Source: Bradyrhizobium xenonodulans
Lineage (GTDB): Bacteria > Pseudomonadota > Alphaproteobacteria > Rhizobiales > Xanthobacteraceae
Assembly: GCF_027594865.1 (NCBI RefSeq)
Contig: NZ_CP089391.1
Location: 2,944,501 to 3,008,500 of the forward strand
Length of the DNA stretch: 64,000 nucleotides
Reading direction: 5' to 3'
The translations under genes were made by a program, and so were the position numbers. Below, piece by piece: positions 50,774 to 60,620 of this stretch (within the stretch, counting starts at the first letter, position 1; the number at the start of each line of letters is the position of its first letter). The notes beneath the pieces were generated by a model. That model did no database searches. It was not told the DNA's origin and saw only the letters and a list, made by a program, of their open reading frames with translations.

Positions 50774-51832
50774 TCAGGCATGACGACGAAGATGCCTGGA
50801 CCGCTCCCGAACCTTCGGAAGCCCGCTGCCCTGATAGCCATTGGGGTTCTGCAATTGCCAGCGCCAATGGTCCGCACACATTTGTTCCAACGCTCGCGTC
50901 GACGCCCAGCCCAACGTGTCCTTCGCAAACGTCGGGTCGGCATAGCAGGCGGCGACATCACCGGCTCGGCGCTCCCCGATTTCATAGGGAATTGATCGCC
51001 CGCACACAGATTCAAACGTGCGGACGATGTCCAGAACGCTGCTGCCGCGGCCCGTTCCAAGATTGACCGTGATCAGACCGGGTTGCCTGAGCCGGCGCAA
51101 GGCACTCAAATGCCCGGATGCGAGATCGACCACATGAATGAAGTCGCGGATTCCGGTGCCATCAGGCGTGTCATAGTCGTTTCCCCAGATCTGCAGCTTC
51201 TCCCGCCGTCCAATCGCCACCTGCGCCACAAACGGTAAGAGGTTGCTGGGAACGCCCAGCGGGTCTTCCCCGACGAGCCCGCTTTCGTGCGCGCCAACCG
51301 GATTGAAGTAGCGCAGATTGCCGATCCGCCAACCCTCGTCGGACCTGCAGAGGTCCTTCAGCATCTCTTCGATGACGAGCTTTGTGCGGCCGTATGGATT
51401 GGTCGGGCCGAGCGGATGCTTTTCGTCGAGCGGAAGATATCGAGGTACACCGTAGACCGTCGCGGATGAGCTGAAGACGAGGGTCTTGACCTCCGCCCTG
51501 TTCATGGCCGACACGAGCCGCATCGTTCCCAGAACGTTGTTCTCGTAGTAACTCATGGGCCATACGTTGGAATCGCCGACGGCCTTCAGTCCCGCGAGGT
51601 GAATGACCGCAGTCACTCCGCAGGTACGAATGAGGTCGTAGACCACCTCTTCATTGCGGATATCCGCGTTCCGAAAGACGAGCGAACGTCCGCAGACGGA
51701 CTGCACCCGCTCGAGCGAGGATTGGTTGCTGTTGCAGAGATTATCGAGCGCGACGACATCGAGCCCGGCATCGAGCAATGCTATACAGACGTGAGACCCA
51801 ATGTAGCCGGCACCTCCGGTCACTAAGATCAT
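50774..51832 (-). CDS. galE: UDP-glucose 4-epimerase
   Basis: 352 residues of the extended SDR family. The NAD motif is TGGAGYIGS, the catalytic Ser is in FSSSATVYG and the Tyr-Lys pair is in NPYGRTK, so it looks active. RYFNPVGAHESG and NDYDTPDGTGIRDFIHV are GalE hallmarks. It interconverts UDP-glucose and UDP-galactose for polysaccharide synthesis. ATG at 51832 begins at the NAD motif; the upstream extension is not family sequence. A second, damaged copy lies upstream on the same strand. Confidence 0.92.
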   Translation of the reverse strand: MILVTGGAGYIGSHVCIALLDAGLDVVALDNLCNSNQSSLERVQSVCGRSLVFRNADIRNEEVVYDLIRTCGVTAVIHLAGLKAVGDSNVWPMSYYENNVLGTMRLVSAMNRAEVKTLVFSSSATVYGVPRYLPLDEKHPLGPTNPYGRTKLVIEEMLKDLCRSDEGWRIGNLRYFNPVGAHESGLVGEDPLGVPSNLLPFVAQVAIGRREKLQIWGNDYDTPDGTGIRDFIHVVDLASGHLSALRRLRQPGLITVNLGTGRGSSVLDIVRTFESVCGRSIPYEIGERRAGDVAACYADPTFAKDTLGWASTRALEQMCADHWRWQLQNPNGYQGSGLPKVRERSRHLRRHA

Positions 51833-51926
51833 CTCGGACACCTTCCGCTTTCGCTCAACCAGCCTCGGTGCAATGCGCAATCACATTACTTGCAAGTCGC
51901 GCCCGTGAGGCGCGGAGATTTGGGCT

Positions 51927-52964
51927 TTACGAGCTACCTCTGACGGATTTGGCCGCGGGCGGCGGCGCTCGCCCCGGGACCGGCCATCGAGCGCTCACGA
52001 TTGTCGCATCATCCAGTTCCAAGCGTGGCGGATCTGAACCTCCAGGTAAGACCGATCTGACTTCCAGCCGAAGAGGGTTCGTGCCTTTTCTTGCGCCGAT
52101 CAGGACTGCGGGATCGCCAGGCCGTCTCGGCACGAGCTTGACCTGGATTGATTTGCCCGTAACCCGCTCAGCTGTCGAGACGACTTCCAGTATCGAGTAA
52201 CCCCGCTCATTGGGCAGGTTGACCGCGCAAGTGGCTCCGCCTTCGATGAGATACTTGAGTGCCCTCACATGCGCGTCAGCGATATCAAGCACATGTACGT
52301 AATCGCGGATGCAAGTTCCGTCAGCCGTGTCGTAATCGTTCCCGAACATCTCGATCGCGGTGCCGTCACGGGCGGCTGCGAGGACCAATGGGATCAAATG
52401 GGTTTCCGGCTCGTGAGCTTCGCCGATTTCCGCTTCGGGATCGGCGCCCGCAGCATTGAAGTAGCGGAGCGAGACCGAACGAAGATTGTGAGACGCATCG
52501 AGATCTCTAAGCATCCGCTCGACAACAAGGGTCGAGTAGCCGCAAGGATTGATTGGTCGTTGTGGATGATCCTCCGAGATCGGGATCTGATCGGCTGCGC
52601 CATAGGTGGCGCAGCTTGAGGAGAACACCACCGGCGTTGGCGCGAAACCGATCAGAGACTGAAGCAGCGAGGCGGTTTCGCCGATGTTGTTGCGATAATA
52701 GAGCAAGGGGTTTGCGACAGATTCGCCAACATAGGCATAGCCGGCGAAATGCATCAGTGCCGATGGACGATACTTTTCGAGCACCGAGCGAACCCGAGCG
52801 GCGTCACCGATGTCACCCAATTCGAATATGCCGTATTTCGCGGTGCAACGATTTCCGCGGGACAGGTTGTCGTAGACAACCGGCTCGAACCCATGGCGCG
52901 CCAATACCTTGCAGGTGTGGCTTCCGATATAGCCGGCGCCGCCCGCTACTAGGATCTTCACCAC
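51927..52964 (-). pseudogene. Second galE-like gene with catalytic Tyr/Lys lost and a C-terminal frameshift
   Basis: 345-residue frame, GalE-like from the NAD motif (GGAGYIGS) to RRPGDPAVLI. At the active site the YGxSK pattern reads C141-G-Y-S-T145, so both the catalytic Tyr and Lys are gone. After about base 52105 the frame loses homology. The normal GalE ending (KARTLFGWKSDRSYLEVQI, HAWNWM) continues in another frame to a stop at 51995. The present frame adds an unrelated tail. It is probably a decaying duplicate of galE; a non-catalytic role cannot be excluded. Intact parts include RYFNAAGADPE and NDYDTADGTCIRDYVHV. Confidence 0.75.
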
Positions 52965-53134
52965 GTTCTATATCGCCTCGACTCCAGCACTGCGAAAAAT
53001 ACCCCCGGCGACGGGACAGATCGACTGTTTGCGACGGTTACAAGATATCCCTCGTGCTTGCGCGGTCGGCGTACCTGGTCGCCGACCTGACCAGGCGACG
53101 GCTATCTCTCGTTGGGGAATTGGAATGGCGCTCG

Positions 53135-54547
53135 TTACTTCTGCCCGACGCGCACCGACTCGCCTGCGGTCGCATCGGTCCGACTTGTTCCTGACGGAAT
53201 ATCCGAACTGCTTAGCCTTCGGGCAGGGACGACAGGACCGTCCTGGTATTGTAGGCTGACTTCGACGGCGTCACCCGGCTGCAGTTCGGTATCTTCGCTT
53301 GCGATGATCCGTTCCGGCCCCGTATCGCTCTTCCTGATGATGGCAATCTCCGCGTTGTTGCCGGCTCCTCGCACCAGTTGTGATCGAACCATGGCAGTGT
53401 ATTGAAGCTTCTCGCCGACGCTCTGCAGCTTCTCGCGAATCTGATTGAGTTTTACGCTGGTATCTTGCAGCTCACGGAGCAGGTCGAGCCTCCGCTGATC
53501 ATCTAGTTTCGCCAGCTTCCTGACGAACTCGTCCTGCTGCTTCTTGACCTGCAGCAGTTGTGCGGAGGTTTGCAGCTTCCGGGTCGCTGACAGCAGTACG
53601 GCGCGACGCGCATCCGTGACGCGAGGGCTGATCAAGGAGCCCTTGCTGAAGAGGTCGGTCGTTTTCTGCAGATCGTCAAGATCTGCCTGAAGTCCCTCTT
53701 CATCCTTCTTCTGCTGCTCTGACAGCACGCGGACCTCGTCGTCTCCCTGTCGAATTCCGCGCTGGAGGTACGTCTTTTCCTGCTGATAATCACTCTGCTT
53801 GGTCTTCAGATATTCCGTTTCTGCATTAACGATGTCCGAGATCGCCGATCGAGCTAAGGGCGCGTCCATCAGAGCGCCTGAACTGATCTGGGCTCCCTCT
53901 CCAAGTTCGGTCTTGATGCGCCACATACGTGCTTGTTCTTTGGCCAGCTCTGTCCAGAGCGAACCATACTCGCTTCTCAGGGTTATCGACTCAAGATACG
54001 GGTCGCTCATTCTGTTGCGCATGATGTCGTAGCCTGCCGCCACGGCGACGAGTTGGCGTACGGTGGTGGCGAGACGATAAGGGTACTCGCCCGGCTTCGA
54101 CACATCGCCGTTGATGTAGACCGGCCTGTACTCCGCCACGATCGTCGTGACCTCACCCGCGTCGATCACGATCACGGACTCGCGACCATCCGCAGACCTC
54201 TGTCGAAACACCTTGCTTGCCAGTGCGGCGCCGATTTGGGCTCGGATTTGCGGCAAGGGCAGTCCGGCTACTGGAAGCATTCCGACCAGTGGCAACGAAA
54301 TACTCCCGTCCATTTGGACTGGAGCGCGATGCCGTAGCTCCGGCACGCCCGCCACCCCGATCTCTAGGACGTCTCCGACGCCGATTCGATATTCAGCGTT
54401 TGCTTGAGTGACAGGAGCCGTCAGGCCGAAGGCCACCAAGCCCCATTTGATGCAGCGGCCCAGGTTGCGGCCAAACACATCGATAGGGAAACGATTGTGC
54501 AACATCGAGTGCGATAAGACGGCTACTCTCTGCACCAACCTGCTCAT
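53135..54547 (-). CDS. Polysaccharide export protein, ExoF/Wza type
   Basis: 470 residues. After a signal segment (WGLVAFGLTAPVTQANA) comes the export domain (YRIGVGDVLEIGVAGVPEL) and an SLBB-like part (VYINGDVSKPGEYPYR). A long coiled-coil region (from LARSAISDIVNAETEYL to LDDLQKTTDLF and beyond) and a second SLBB-like end (DTELQPGDAVEVSL) follow. It resembles rhizobial ExoF and probably forms the periplasmic/outer-membrane conduit for exopolysaccharide. Its start lies in a tandem duplication (see 54544). It is divergent from the glycosyl-phosphate transferase gene. Confidence 0.88.
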   Translation of the reverse strand: MSRLVQRVAVLSHSMLHNRFPIDVFGRNLGRCIKWGLVAFGLTAPVTQANAEYRIGVGDVLEIGVAGVPELRHRAPVQMDGSISLPLVGMLPVAGLPLPQIRAQIGAALASKVFRQRSADGRESVIVIDAGEVTTIVAEYRPVYINGDVSKPGEYPYRLATTVRQLVAVAAGYDIMRNRMSDPYLESITLRSEYGSLWTELAKEQARMWRIKTELGEGAQISSGALMDAPLARSAISDIVNAETEYLKTKQSDYQQEKTYLQRGIRQGDDEVRVLSEQQKKDEEGLQADLDDLQKTTDLFSKGSLISPRVTDARRAVLLSATRKLQTSAQLLQVKKQQDEFVRKLAKLDDQRRLDLLRELQDTSVKLNQIREKLQSVGEKLQYTAMVRSQLVRGAGNNAEIAIIRKSDTGPERIIASEDTELQPGDAVEVSLQYQDGPVVPARRLSSSDIPSGTSRTDATAGESVRVGQK

Positions 54548-54583
54548 CCGGTGAAATCCTTCGTCATCCGGTGAAATCCTTCA
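54544..54583 (-). repeat. Tandem repeat duplicating the start region of the export gene
   Basis: A 20-base unit (TCATCCGGTGAAATCCTTC plus one base) occurs twice in tandem, 54544-54563 and 54564-54583. On the minus strand each copy carries a ribosome site AAGGA and an ATG. The upstream copy therefore opens a seven-codon frame (MTKDFTG) whose TGA overlaps the ATG of the export gene. This could act as a translational-coupling leader or simply be a slippage product. Confidence 0.7.
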
Positions 54584-54873
54584 AGTCCGTCCGCCGACAG
54601 CAGCGCGCCGACATCGCTGCTGTCGAAGAACCGCCGACGGACGACCGCAAACTCACCGTTCTAATTCCTCAATGGCGATGAAACGTTCAGTGCGGTCTTC
54701 GCCATGATCGTTTGATCCGTCTTCTAGTGCCGACAATTTAGTCCCGGAGCGGCGCAGCTCAATCGACCATCGTAGGTACTCCTCCCGGTACCCATTTATA
54801 GGCAATTTTCACCCAGTGGTCGGAATGGTACTGACTTTGGAAATTGAAGTAATTGGTTGGGTGGCTGAGTACT
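54584..54873. other. Divergent intergenic region of the polysaccharide locus
   Basis: 290 bases between the ExoF-like and the sugar-phosphate transferase genes. No coding frame is convincing. It is less GC-rich towards 54840-54870 (TGACTTTGGAAATTGAAGTAATTGG), where the plus-strand promoter is most likely. No clear operator palindrome is seen. Confidence 0.45.
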
Positions 54874-56367
54874 ATGACTTATGCGTCCTTTTCCAATTGG
54901 CCCGCCTCGATCAAGCCTCCGGCACGTTCCATCGATGCCGGAAGCGCGATCCCAGCGGGCGTTGGAAGGCGCCGGTTGGTCGCCCTATTAGCCTTGGCAG
55001 CGAGTACGGAATTCTTACTAGTAGCCGTGGCGGCGTATTCCGCAGCCGTCCTTTATCATTTGATCATGCAGGACTCGCCTGACGCCCCCAAGTACGTGCA
55101 GGAATCGCTTCTGATCGCCACATTGCAGTTGCTTGCTTCCCTGGGGCTCCGGCAATATTCCCGGATTCAGACACAGCCCCGGCACGTATTTCTATGGAGC
55201 GGCGCCAGCAGCGTCTTCTTCGTGTTCTCCTTCTTCATCGCGACGATATTCCTTCTGAAAATCTCAGAAGGCTACTCGCGTGCGACCATTGTCGCGCAGT
55301 CCGTGAGCGTCCTATTTACGGTGCTCTGCACACGGGCAATATGGTTCTCGCTGCTTCAGCCTGCGATTGCATCAGGGTTGATCGACGCCCGGCGCATCAT
55401 ACTCGTAGGGGACCCGACGCACTGCTCCCAATTTTCCGCTCGAGCAGGTGCCACCGGAATTCGGACCATCCGTTCGTTCGACTTTCCGGCGGCTCGCGCT
55501 GGCACCTCAGTCGTGGCCCGTCCCACCGCGGTCGAGGTGCAATCCGATACTCGCCAACTGGTCGCAAATTGCCGGCCCCTCCGTGCGGACGACATTGTCA
55601 TTTTGACGTCGGAGCGGGATGTTCCGACTGCTCTCGCGCTTGCCGGCGCTCTATCGGACCTGCCGGTCGACGTTCACGTCGTCCCCGTTGGATCCATCGA
55701 CCTCATGGCCGTGTCGCGGATCACTCAGTTCGGCAACATCGTGACAATGCGGATCTTCCAATGCCCGCTCACTCCTTTCAACCGCGCAATCAAGCGAGCA
55801 TTCGACATTGCCGCTGCAATTGCTGGCCTCATTATCGCTAGTCCCCTTTTCGTCATCGTTCCGCTCGCGATCAAGCTAGACTCCCGCGGGCCGGTGCTGT
55901 TCCGTCAGACGCGGCACGGCTACAATAACGAGTGCATTCGTGTCCTGAAATTCCGAACGATGACGGTGATGGAGGACGGTGACAACTTCAAACCTGTCGT
56001 CAAACACGATCCACGAGTGACTCGTCTGGGACATTTCTTGCGCCGTACTAATATCGATGAGCTTCCGCAGCTGTTCAATGTCCTGGCGGGTGACATGTCG
56101 CTCGTCGGGCCCCGTCCACACGCGACCTCGCAAAACGACGTGTTCGCTGAGCTCATTTTGTCGTTCTCCCGTCGACACAACGTCAAGCCGGGCATTACCG
56201 GCTGGGCGCAGGTCAACGGCCACCGTGGCGACACCGATACCCTCGAGAAGATGCAGCGGCGTGTGGAGCACGACCTGTACTATATCGACAACTGGTCAAT
56301 TCTTCTCGATCTCAAGATCATGGTCATGACCCTTCTTTCAAGAAAGGCGTATTGGAATGCCTATTGA
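54874..56367 (+). CDS. Undecaprenyl-phosphate sugar phosphotransferase (WcaJ/ExoY-type polyprenyl glycosyl-1-phosphate transferase)
   Basis: 497 residues. The first half has four or five membrane segments and a degenerate nucleotide-binding-like domain ([11 protein letters not shown]). The C-terminal 200 residues are the catalytic bacterial sugar transferase domain: [78 protein letters not shown]. It loads the first sugar phosphate onto undecaprenyl phosphate and so starts repeat-unit synthesis at the inner membrane. ATG 54874 is favoured over a TTG seven codons earlier. The ExoY and WcaJ groups overlap; the sugar is unknown. Confidence 0.92.
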   Translation: MTYASFSNWPASIKPPARSIDAGSAIPAGVGRRRLVALLALAASTEFLLVAVAAYSAAVLYHLIMQDSPDAPKYVQESLLIATLQLLASLGLRQYSRIQTQPRHVFLWSGASSVFFVFSFFIATIFLLKISEGYSRATIVAQSVSVLFTVLCTRAIWFSLLQPAIASGLIDARRIILVGDPTHCSQFSARAGATGIRTIRSFDFPAARAGTSVVARPTAVEVQSDTRQLVANCRPLRADDIVILTSERDVPTALALAGALSDLPVDVHVVPVGSIDLMAVSRITQFGNIVTMRIFQCPLTPFNRAIKRAFDIAAAIAGLIIASPLFVIVPLAIKLDSRGPVLFRQTRHGYNNECIRVLKFRTMTVMEDGDNFKPVVKHDPRVTRLGHFLRRTNIDELPQLFNVLAGDMSLVGPRPHATSQNDVFAELILSFSRRHNVKPGITGWAQVNGHRGDTDTLEKMQRRVEHDLYYIDNWSILLDLKIMVMTLLSRKAYWNAY

Positions 56368-56411
56368 CGCCTTTGCGTCTGCTGCGCACCTCCTACCAAT
56401 CGGCCTTTCGT

Positions 56412-56524
56412 GTGGATCGTTAGCCGCTGCGGAATCGTCCAGGGATGCCTATGATAATTTCGCCACGTGCTGCGTAAGTTGGAAGCCACGCGACTTGTCA
56501 CGCGTGTTTGAGCGTACACCATCA
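56412..56524 (+). pseudogene. Remnant of a duplicated wzz-like gene
   Basis: This stretch matches the inside of the following gene. GCCGCTGCGGAA ... GCCTATGATAATTT, then CGTGCTGCGTAAG and GTTTGAG, align in order with 57258-57380. One base is missing after GATAATTT, so the frame is broken. Translated across the shift it reads AAES-AYDNFRHVLRKLEATR, like LVAAAETTRSAYDNFRRVLRK in the intact gene. It is the decayed 3' part of an earlier wzz copy lying directly in front of the present one. Confidence 0.7.
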
Positions 56525-56537
56525 GGCTGATAGGAAA

Positions 56538-57644
56538 ATGTTGCAAAAAAGCAGGACCGATAGTTGGACAAATCGCGACGATAGGCGGCCTGAATATCGT
56601 CCAGAGCCGGTAGTGTCGCTGGCGGAAGTCCTGGCCGTGCTGGCATTCATACGACGCCATGTACCGATCATATCGCTGACAGGTCTCGCGGCGCTTTGCG
56701 TTGCCGTACTTTACCTCATTACCGCGGTACCGACGTTCACCGCCAAGGCCCTATTGATCGTAAACTCGAAAGGCAACCTTGTAGACGCCGCGGCGACGTC
56801 GACGGTCGTGGAAAGCCAGATCGGAATCATGAAGTCCGAGGCCATCGCTAGCGCCGTGATCGAGAAGCTCGGCCTTGCTCAAGACCCGGAATTTGCGACT
56901 GGCCAAAGTAGCGGCACGATATCCCGGCTGCTCGGATGGACCAAGCCGGAGACGGAAGCTAGCGCCGTGCGGTACGCCGTGGAACGGTTCGAACGCAGAC
57001 TCTCGGCCAAGCGTGTCGGCCCTACGTATCTTGTGGAGATTACCTTCGAGTCCAGAGATCCTGATCGAGCGGCGCAGATCCTAAACGCCGTTGCGGAAAA
57101 ATACATTACCCGTCAATTGGACACGGCCAGCCTGCAGGACGAGAGATGGGTTAAGGATCGACTGAACGAATTGAGCGCTCGAGCATTAGCTGCCCAAACG
57201 GCATTGGCGGATTATCGTAAGAATCCGAAAGAGCCCGCGGACTCAGCTGCGACCATCGACGAATTGGTCGCCGCTGCGGAAACGACAAGAAGCGCCTATG
57301 ATAATTTTCGCCGCGTGCTGCGTAAGACAGAAGCGACGCAACAACAATCATCGCCCGTTTTTGAGGCGAGTCTCGTCACCGGAGCGTTGCCTCCTTTGAG
57401 GGCGAGCTGGCCAAGACCTAGAAACGTGCTTGGAATAGCGCTCGGTGGCGGACTGCTTCTTGGCATCATTGTCGCCGTGCTGCGCGACCTCTTTGATGGA
57501 CGCATCCGCGCGAGCAGGCTGGAACAGCGTCTAAGCGTGGAGGAGGGCAGGACTGAGCGACCGCTGCCGGACGCGGTTCGACCCGATCATCAATCTGAAG
57601 CATCAGCAAACGTTACGCCGGTACGTCTCACGGGTTCAGGGTGA
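56538..57644 (+). CDS. Wzz/ExoP-type polysaccharide chain-length or co-polymerase protein (no kinase domain)
   Basis: 368 residues. A first membrane segment (HVPIISLTGLAALCVAVLYLI) is followed by a periplasmic coiled-coil domain (TFTAKALLIVNSKGN, VESQIGIMKSEAIASAVIEKLGL, DPDRAAQILNAVAEKYI). A second membrane segment (VLGIALGGGLLLGIIVAVL) and a short cytoplasmic tail complete it. This is the Wzz pattern. The tyrosine-kinase domain fused in ExoP/Wzc is absent. It regulates polymer length with the Wzy/Wzx system. ATG 56538 follows TAGGAAA. Confidence 0.88.
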   Translation: MLQKSRTDSWTNRDDRRPEYRPEPVVSLAEVLAVLAFIRRHVPIISLTGLAALCVAVLYLITAVPTFTAKALLIVNSKGNLVDAAATSTVVESQIGIMKSEAIASAVIEKLGLAQDPEFATGQSSGTISRLLGWTKPETEASAVRYAVERFERRLSAKRVGPTYLVEITFESRDPDRAAQILNAVAEKYITRQLDTASLQDERWVKDRLNELSARALAAQTALADYRKNPKEPADSAATIDELVAAAETTRSAYDNFRRVLRKTEATQQQSSPVFEASLVTGALPPLRASWPRPRNVLGIALGGGLLLGIIVAVLRDLFDGRIRASRLEQRLSVEEGRTERPLPDAVRPDHQSEASANVTPVRLTGSG

Positions 57645-57897
57645 AGGTCGACGGCCAGCGCCGGCGTGGTCGCAACACGAAGGCGTCCGGAAGCGACAGG
57701 GTGGGGACCACGCGCAGTGCCATCCTCGGCTAGGAGAGGACGAGAGTTGTCGCGGCGAGCGAAACGCTGCGATACACTGGGGGAGCGCGCCTCCCGTTGC
57801 TTCAACGAGCCAGCCGGGCGTCGGTCAAAGCAGGCCGAGCCAAAGGTCTGGTCAGCGAGCATCGTGATGCCGCTCAATCGACAGTCAATGAGTTCTC

Positions 57898-59121
57898 ATG
57901 ATGCGCATCCTCGTGATCACCCATAAACGGCTCGCTAATCTGCGTAACGGCCATGATCTTCGTGTGTGGCACCTGTGCCGTGAGCTAGCGAAGCGGCATG
58001 AGCTGTACCTTTTGACGGTCAATCTCAGTTCGCTCGATAAGTTCAATGACCGCATAGTCGGTTTGGCCGATGTCTTTAAAGAGATGAACGACGCGCCAAG
58101 TCTCCCTGCAACAAGGCCCTCGCTGAAGAGGCACTTCCGTCGAAATGATTCAAACTACTATTCGCTTTCCTACCCGCATCACTTTTCAGAGGTTACCAAT
58201 GCCATAGCTGACATTTGTGAACAGAACAGTATCAGCCATATAATTGTCTTTAGCCTCTTTCTGGCGGAGTTCGTCAGGCCGTTTTCGAGCAACAAGAAGA
58301 TACTGTTCGATCTCATGGACAGTGAAGTTCTAACGTTGACCAGGGAAGTACAATTTCTACCACCGTGGCCCCTTCAACTGAAAACACGTCTAAAATCGCA
58401 TTTGATGCACGCGCGCCTTGCCAGGGCGGAAGCGTGTTTGCCTCATTGGTTCAATCATGTAACGACAATCAATGATGCGGATTCTCATACAGTTTGTAGA
58501 TTGTCCGGTAAAAGTTCAAACATCAGCACAATACCGAACGGAGTTTCGACCGAATTTGCGGAGACATTTGACGCAAATGGTGTTGTCGCTAAACGCAGGG
58601 GGGTGGCCTTTTGGGGAAATCTTTCCTTCAAGCCGAATAGCGACGCCGTTCGTTTCTTCTACGAGAATGTCTATCGCCCTTACTTGGCACCCGCCGGAAT
58701 TGAATGGTGCGTGGTCGGCAAGGATGCGGAGCGTTGGCTTGTAGAGGCGGCAAAGCGAGACCACGGTATTCGCCTCACGGGGTTCGTCGACGATATTTGC
58801 TCAGTCCTGGATGAATACCCCGTCATGGTGAATCCCATGCGAATTGGCAGTGGATTGAAGAATAAAGTGCTTGAGGCGTTTGCCATGGGGTTGGCTGTCG
58901 TTTCAACCGGGCTAGGAATTGAAGCCGTTAGCATGGCACGGGAAGGCATCGACTACATGCGAGCTGATGAACCCGAGAAGATAGCGGTTGCAATCAAATT
59001 ACTCATCGAAGATGAACGCCTTCGGCTCTCTATAATCGAGAGTGCTCGAAGGGTCGTGTTAGAGCACTACACTTGGAGCAAGGTTGCGGGCGATTTGGAT
59101 GCGCTTTTGCGCTCATTGTGA
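57898..59121 (+). CDS. Glycosyltransferase family 4-type (GT-B fold)
   Basis: 407 residues. N-terminal acceptor domain begins MMRILVITHKRLANLRNGHDLRVWHL. The C-terminal nucleotide-sugar domain has IPNGVSTEFAE, GNLSFKPNSDAVRFF, and PMRIGSGLKNKVLEAFAMGLAVVST, the E-x7-E-like donor site of GT4 enzymes. Lower GC and more AT-rich codons than the catabolic genes suggest exchange of this locus. It adds a sugar to the lipid-linked repeat unit at the inner membrane. The 253-base gap before it has no clear gene. Confidence 0.9.
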   Translation: MMRILVITHKRLANLRNGHDLRVWHLCRELAKRHELYLLTVNLSSLDKFNDRIVGLADVFKEMNDAPSLPATRPSLKRHFRRNDSNYYSLSYPHHFSEVTNAIADICEQNSISHIIVFSLFLAEFVRPFSSNKKILFDLMDSEVLTLTREVQFLPPWPLQLKTRLKSHLMHARLARAEACLPHWFNHVTTINDADSHTVCRLSGKSSNISTIPNGVSTEFAETFDANGVVAKRRGVAFWGNLSFKPNSDAVRFFYENVYRPYLAPAGIEWCVVGKDAERWLVEAAKRDHGIRLTGFVDDICSVLDEYPVMVNPMRIGSGLKNKVLEAFAMGLAVVSTGLGIEAVSMAREGIDYMRADEPEKIAVAIKLLIEDERLRLSIIESARRVVLEHYTWSKVAGDLDALLRSL

Positions 59122-59520
59122 GTTCCGCACGAGGCGGCTGGCACCCTTTCACGTGACACCGCGCGGCTTTGCCGGGGGAGGGCCTGTCGACACCAAGTCG
59201 GCACCCGTGCGGCGGAATGCAGCCGCTTTGTCGGCTTATCGAGCGTCAGAACCTAGGCGCCGAGGCGGCTGCACGACACCACGGGGCGTCACCATTTCTT
59301 CCCAAGATATACTTCAAGGATGCGTTGTTCGGCATGGCGTTGCAAAAAGGTCGCTCTGGTCCTTGCCTCTGGCCAGAGCGAACTTTAAACCGGATTAGAC
59401 CCAATGGGCAAGGTGAAGAGGCCTGAACCTGGATTACGATGGAACGCCGCGTCCTGGTGCAAAGGCGTCGACATGAGGAGCAGGGTGTCCCAGACGACGA
59501 TTTGGAACGGAGAAACACAG
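59122..59520. other. Intergenic region
   Basis: About 400 bases between the glycosyltransferase and the FkbM-type gene. Short frames are present, but none shows family-like sequence. It contains runs of GCGCCGAGGCGGC-type GC-rich sequence and an interrupted repeat, CTCTGGTCCTTGCCTCTGGCCAGAG. A promoter for the next gene probably lies near 59380-59400 (AACTTTAAACCGGATTAG). Confidence 0.45.
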
Positions 59521-60273
59521 ATGCGTACGGTTTTCGATATCGGCATGTACGACGGAGCGGACAGCGCGTACTACCTGCAGTCCGGATATCGGGTAGTCGC
59601 GGTGGAGGCCAATCCCGCACTGGCGCAACGCGCCACCGAAACGTTCGCTGCCGAGATCGCGTCGGGACAAATGATATGCGTCAATGCAGCGATCTCGACG
59701 AGCCGCGATCCCGTTGAGCTGCTGCTGAGCGGCAGCGACCTGGGCTCGAGTTCCGTGTTCAGCGACCGGGTGGCGCAGAAGCGCCCGATCGGTTCAGTCA
59801 CGGTGCCTAGCATGACAATGCAGAACCTGCTCTCCCGTTATGGTGCGCCGTTCTATGTCAAGGTCGATATCGAAGGGGCGGATCGGATATGCGTGCTCGC
59901 CCTCAATTCGGAGAACCGCCCAGAATACCTGTCATTCGAAGTCGGAGACGACGTCGAAGAATTGGTCGATTACGCGAAAAAAGTCGGTTTCGGCAAGTTC
60001 AAGATCGTCAGTCAGACGTCATTCCGCGAGCTCGCCAAACAGGACTGTCTCTACGACCGGATCATACAGCGCTTCGTGCGAGAGCTCGGCCATGCCGACT
60101 GCCGCCAAATCAGGCGCGCCGGGCGTTTTTTCGTCTCCGGACACAGTTCCGGACCCGGACCCTGGGAGAGTGACGGCAAGTGGTACTCTGCGGATGAGAG
60201 TCTATCGCGGTGGCGGCGGGCGAAGGCGACTGGCGCCTTGTCCGGTTGGTACGACATACACGCCACGCTTTGA
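59521..60273 (+). CDS. FkbM family methyltransferase
   Basis: 250 residues. The SAM-binding start is at the N-terminus (MRTVFDIGMYDGADSAYYL, VVAVEANPALAQRA), with SLSSSV-like GSDLGSSSVFS and the FkbM motif VTVPSMTMQNLLSRYG followed by FYVKVDIEGADRICV. These enzymes O-methylate sugars or polyketides; in this locus a sugar of the polysaccharide is the likely target. ATG 59521 has GGAG upstream and begins at the SAM domain; a 39-residue upstream extension has no family sequence. Confidence 0.88.
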   Translation: MRTVFDIGMYDGADSAYYLQSGYRVVAVEANPALAQRATETFAAEIASGQMICVNAAISTSRDPVELLLSGSDLGSSSVFSDRVAQKRPIGSVTVPSMTMQNLLSRYGAPFYVKVDIEGADRICVLALNSENRPEYLSFEVGDDVEELVDYAKKVGFGKFKIVSQTSFRELAKQDCLYDRIIQRFVRELGHADCRQIRRAGRFFVSGHSSGPGPWESDGKWYSADESLSRWRRAKATGALSGWYDIHATL

Positions 60274-60620
60274 TAGCGACGCAACAGCGCCGGGCAGCCT
60301 CGCGTGCAGAAACGAAGACTGCCATGTCAGGTGCAGCGTTCGAGAATTAGCGCCTTACGGAGTACTTACTATTAGGTAGTCACTCAGCCACCTGTGAGTT
60401 TGATCGAGTGCTTCTTGTTCCCAACCTTTTTGCTTACACTTGCTCGAATTTCGCCCTCGGCGATGGTCACGACAACGCGTGAGTGTTTAGGTTGTTTGGT
60501 GCCAGAATGAGTACGGCCAGTTTAGACCTTCTTTGCGGACGAGCCTTGCAGCGGGCCGACGGTCCCGCCAACTTCGTTTTCGCCGGCACCATCGCCGTTA
60601 GCGTCTAGGTTGCGGATTTC
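60274..60620. other. Intergenic region
   Basis: About 350 bases upstream of the flippase gene. It is noticeably AT-richer around 60355-60500 than the coding sequence. I see an imperfect ACTA-TTAGG-TAGT repeat at about 60369 but no gene or terminator hairpin. Confidence 0.45.
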
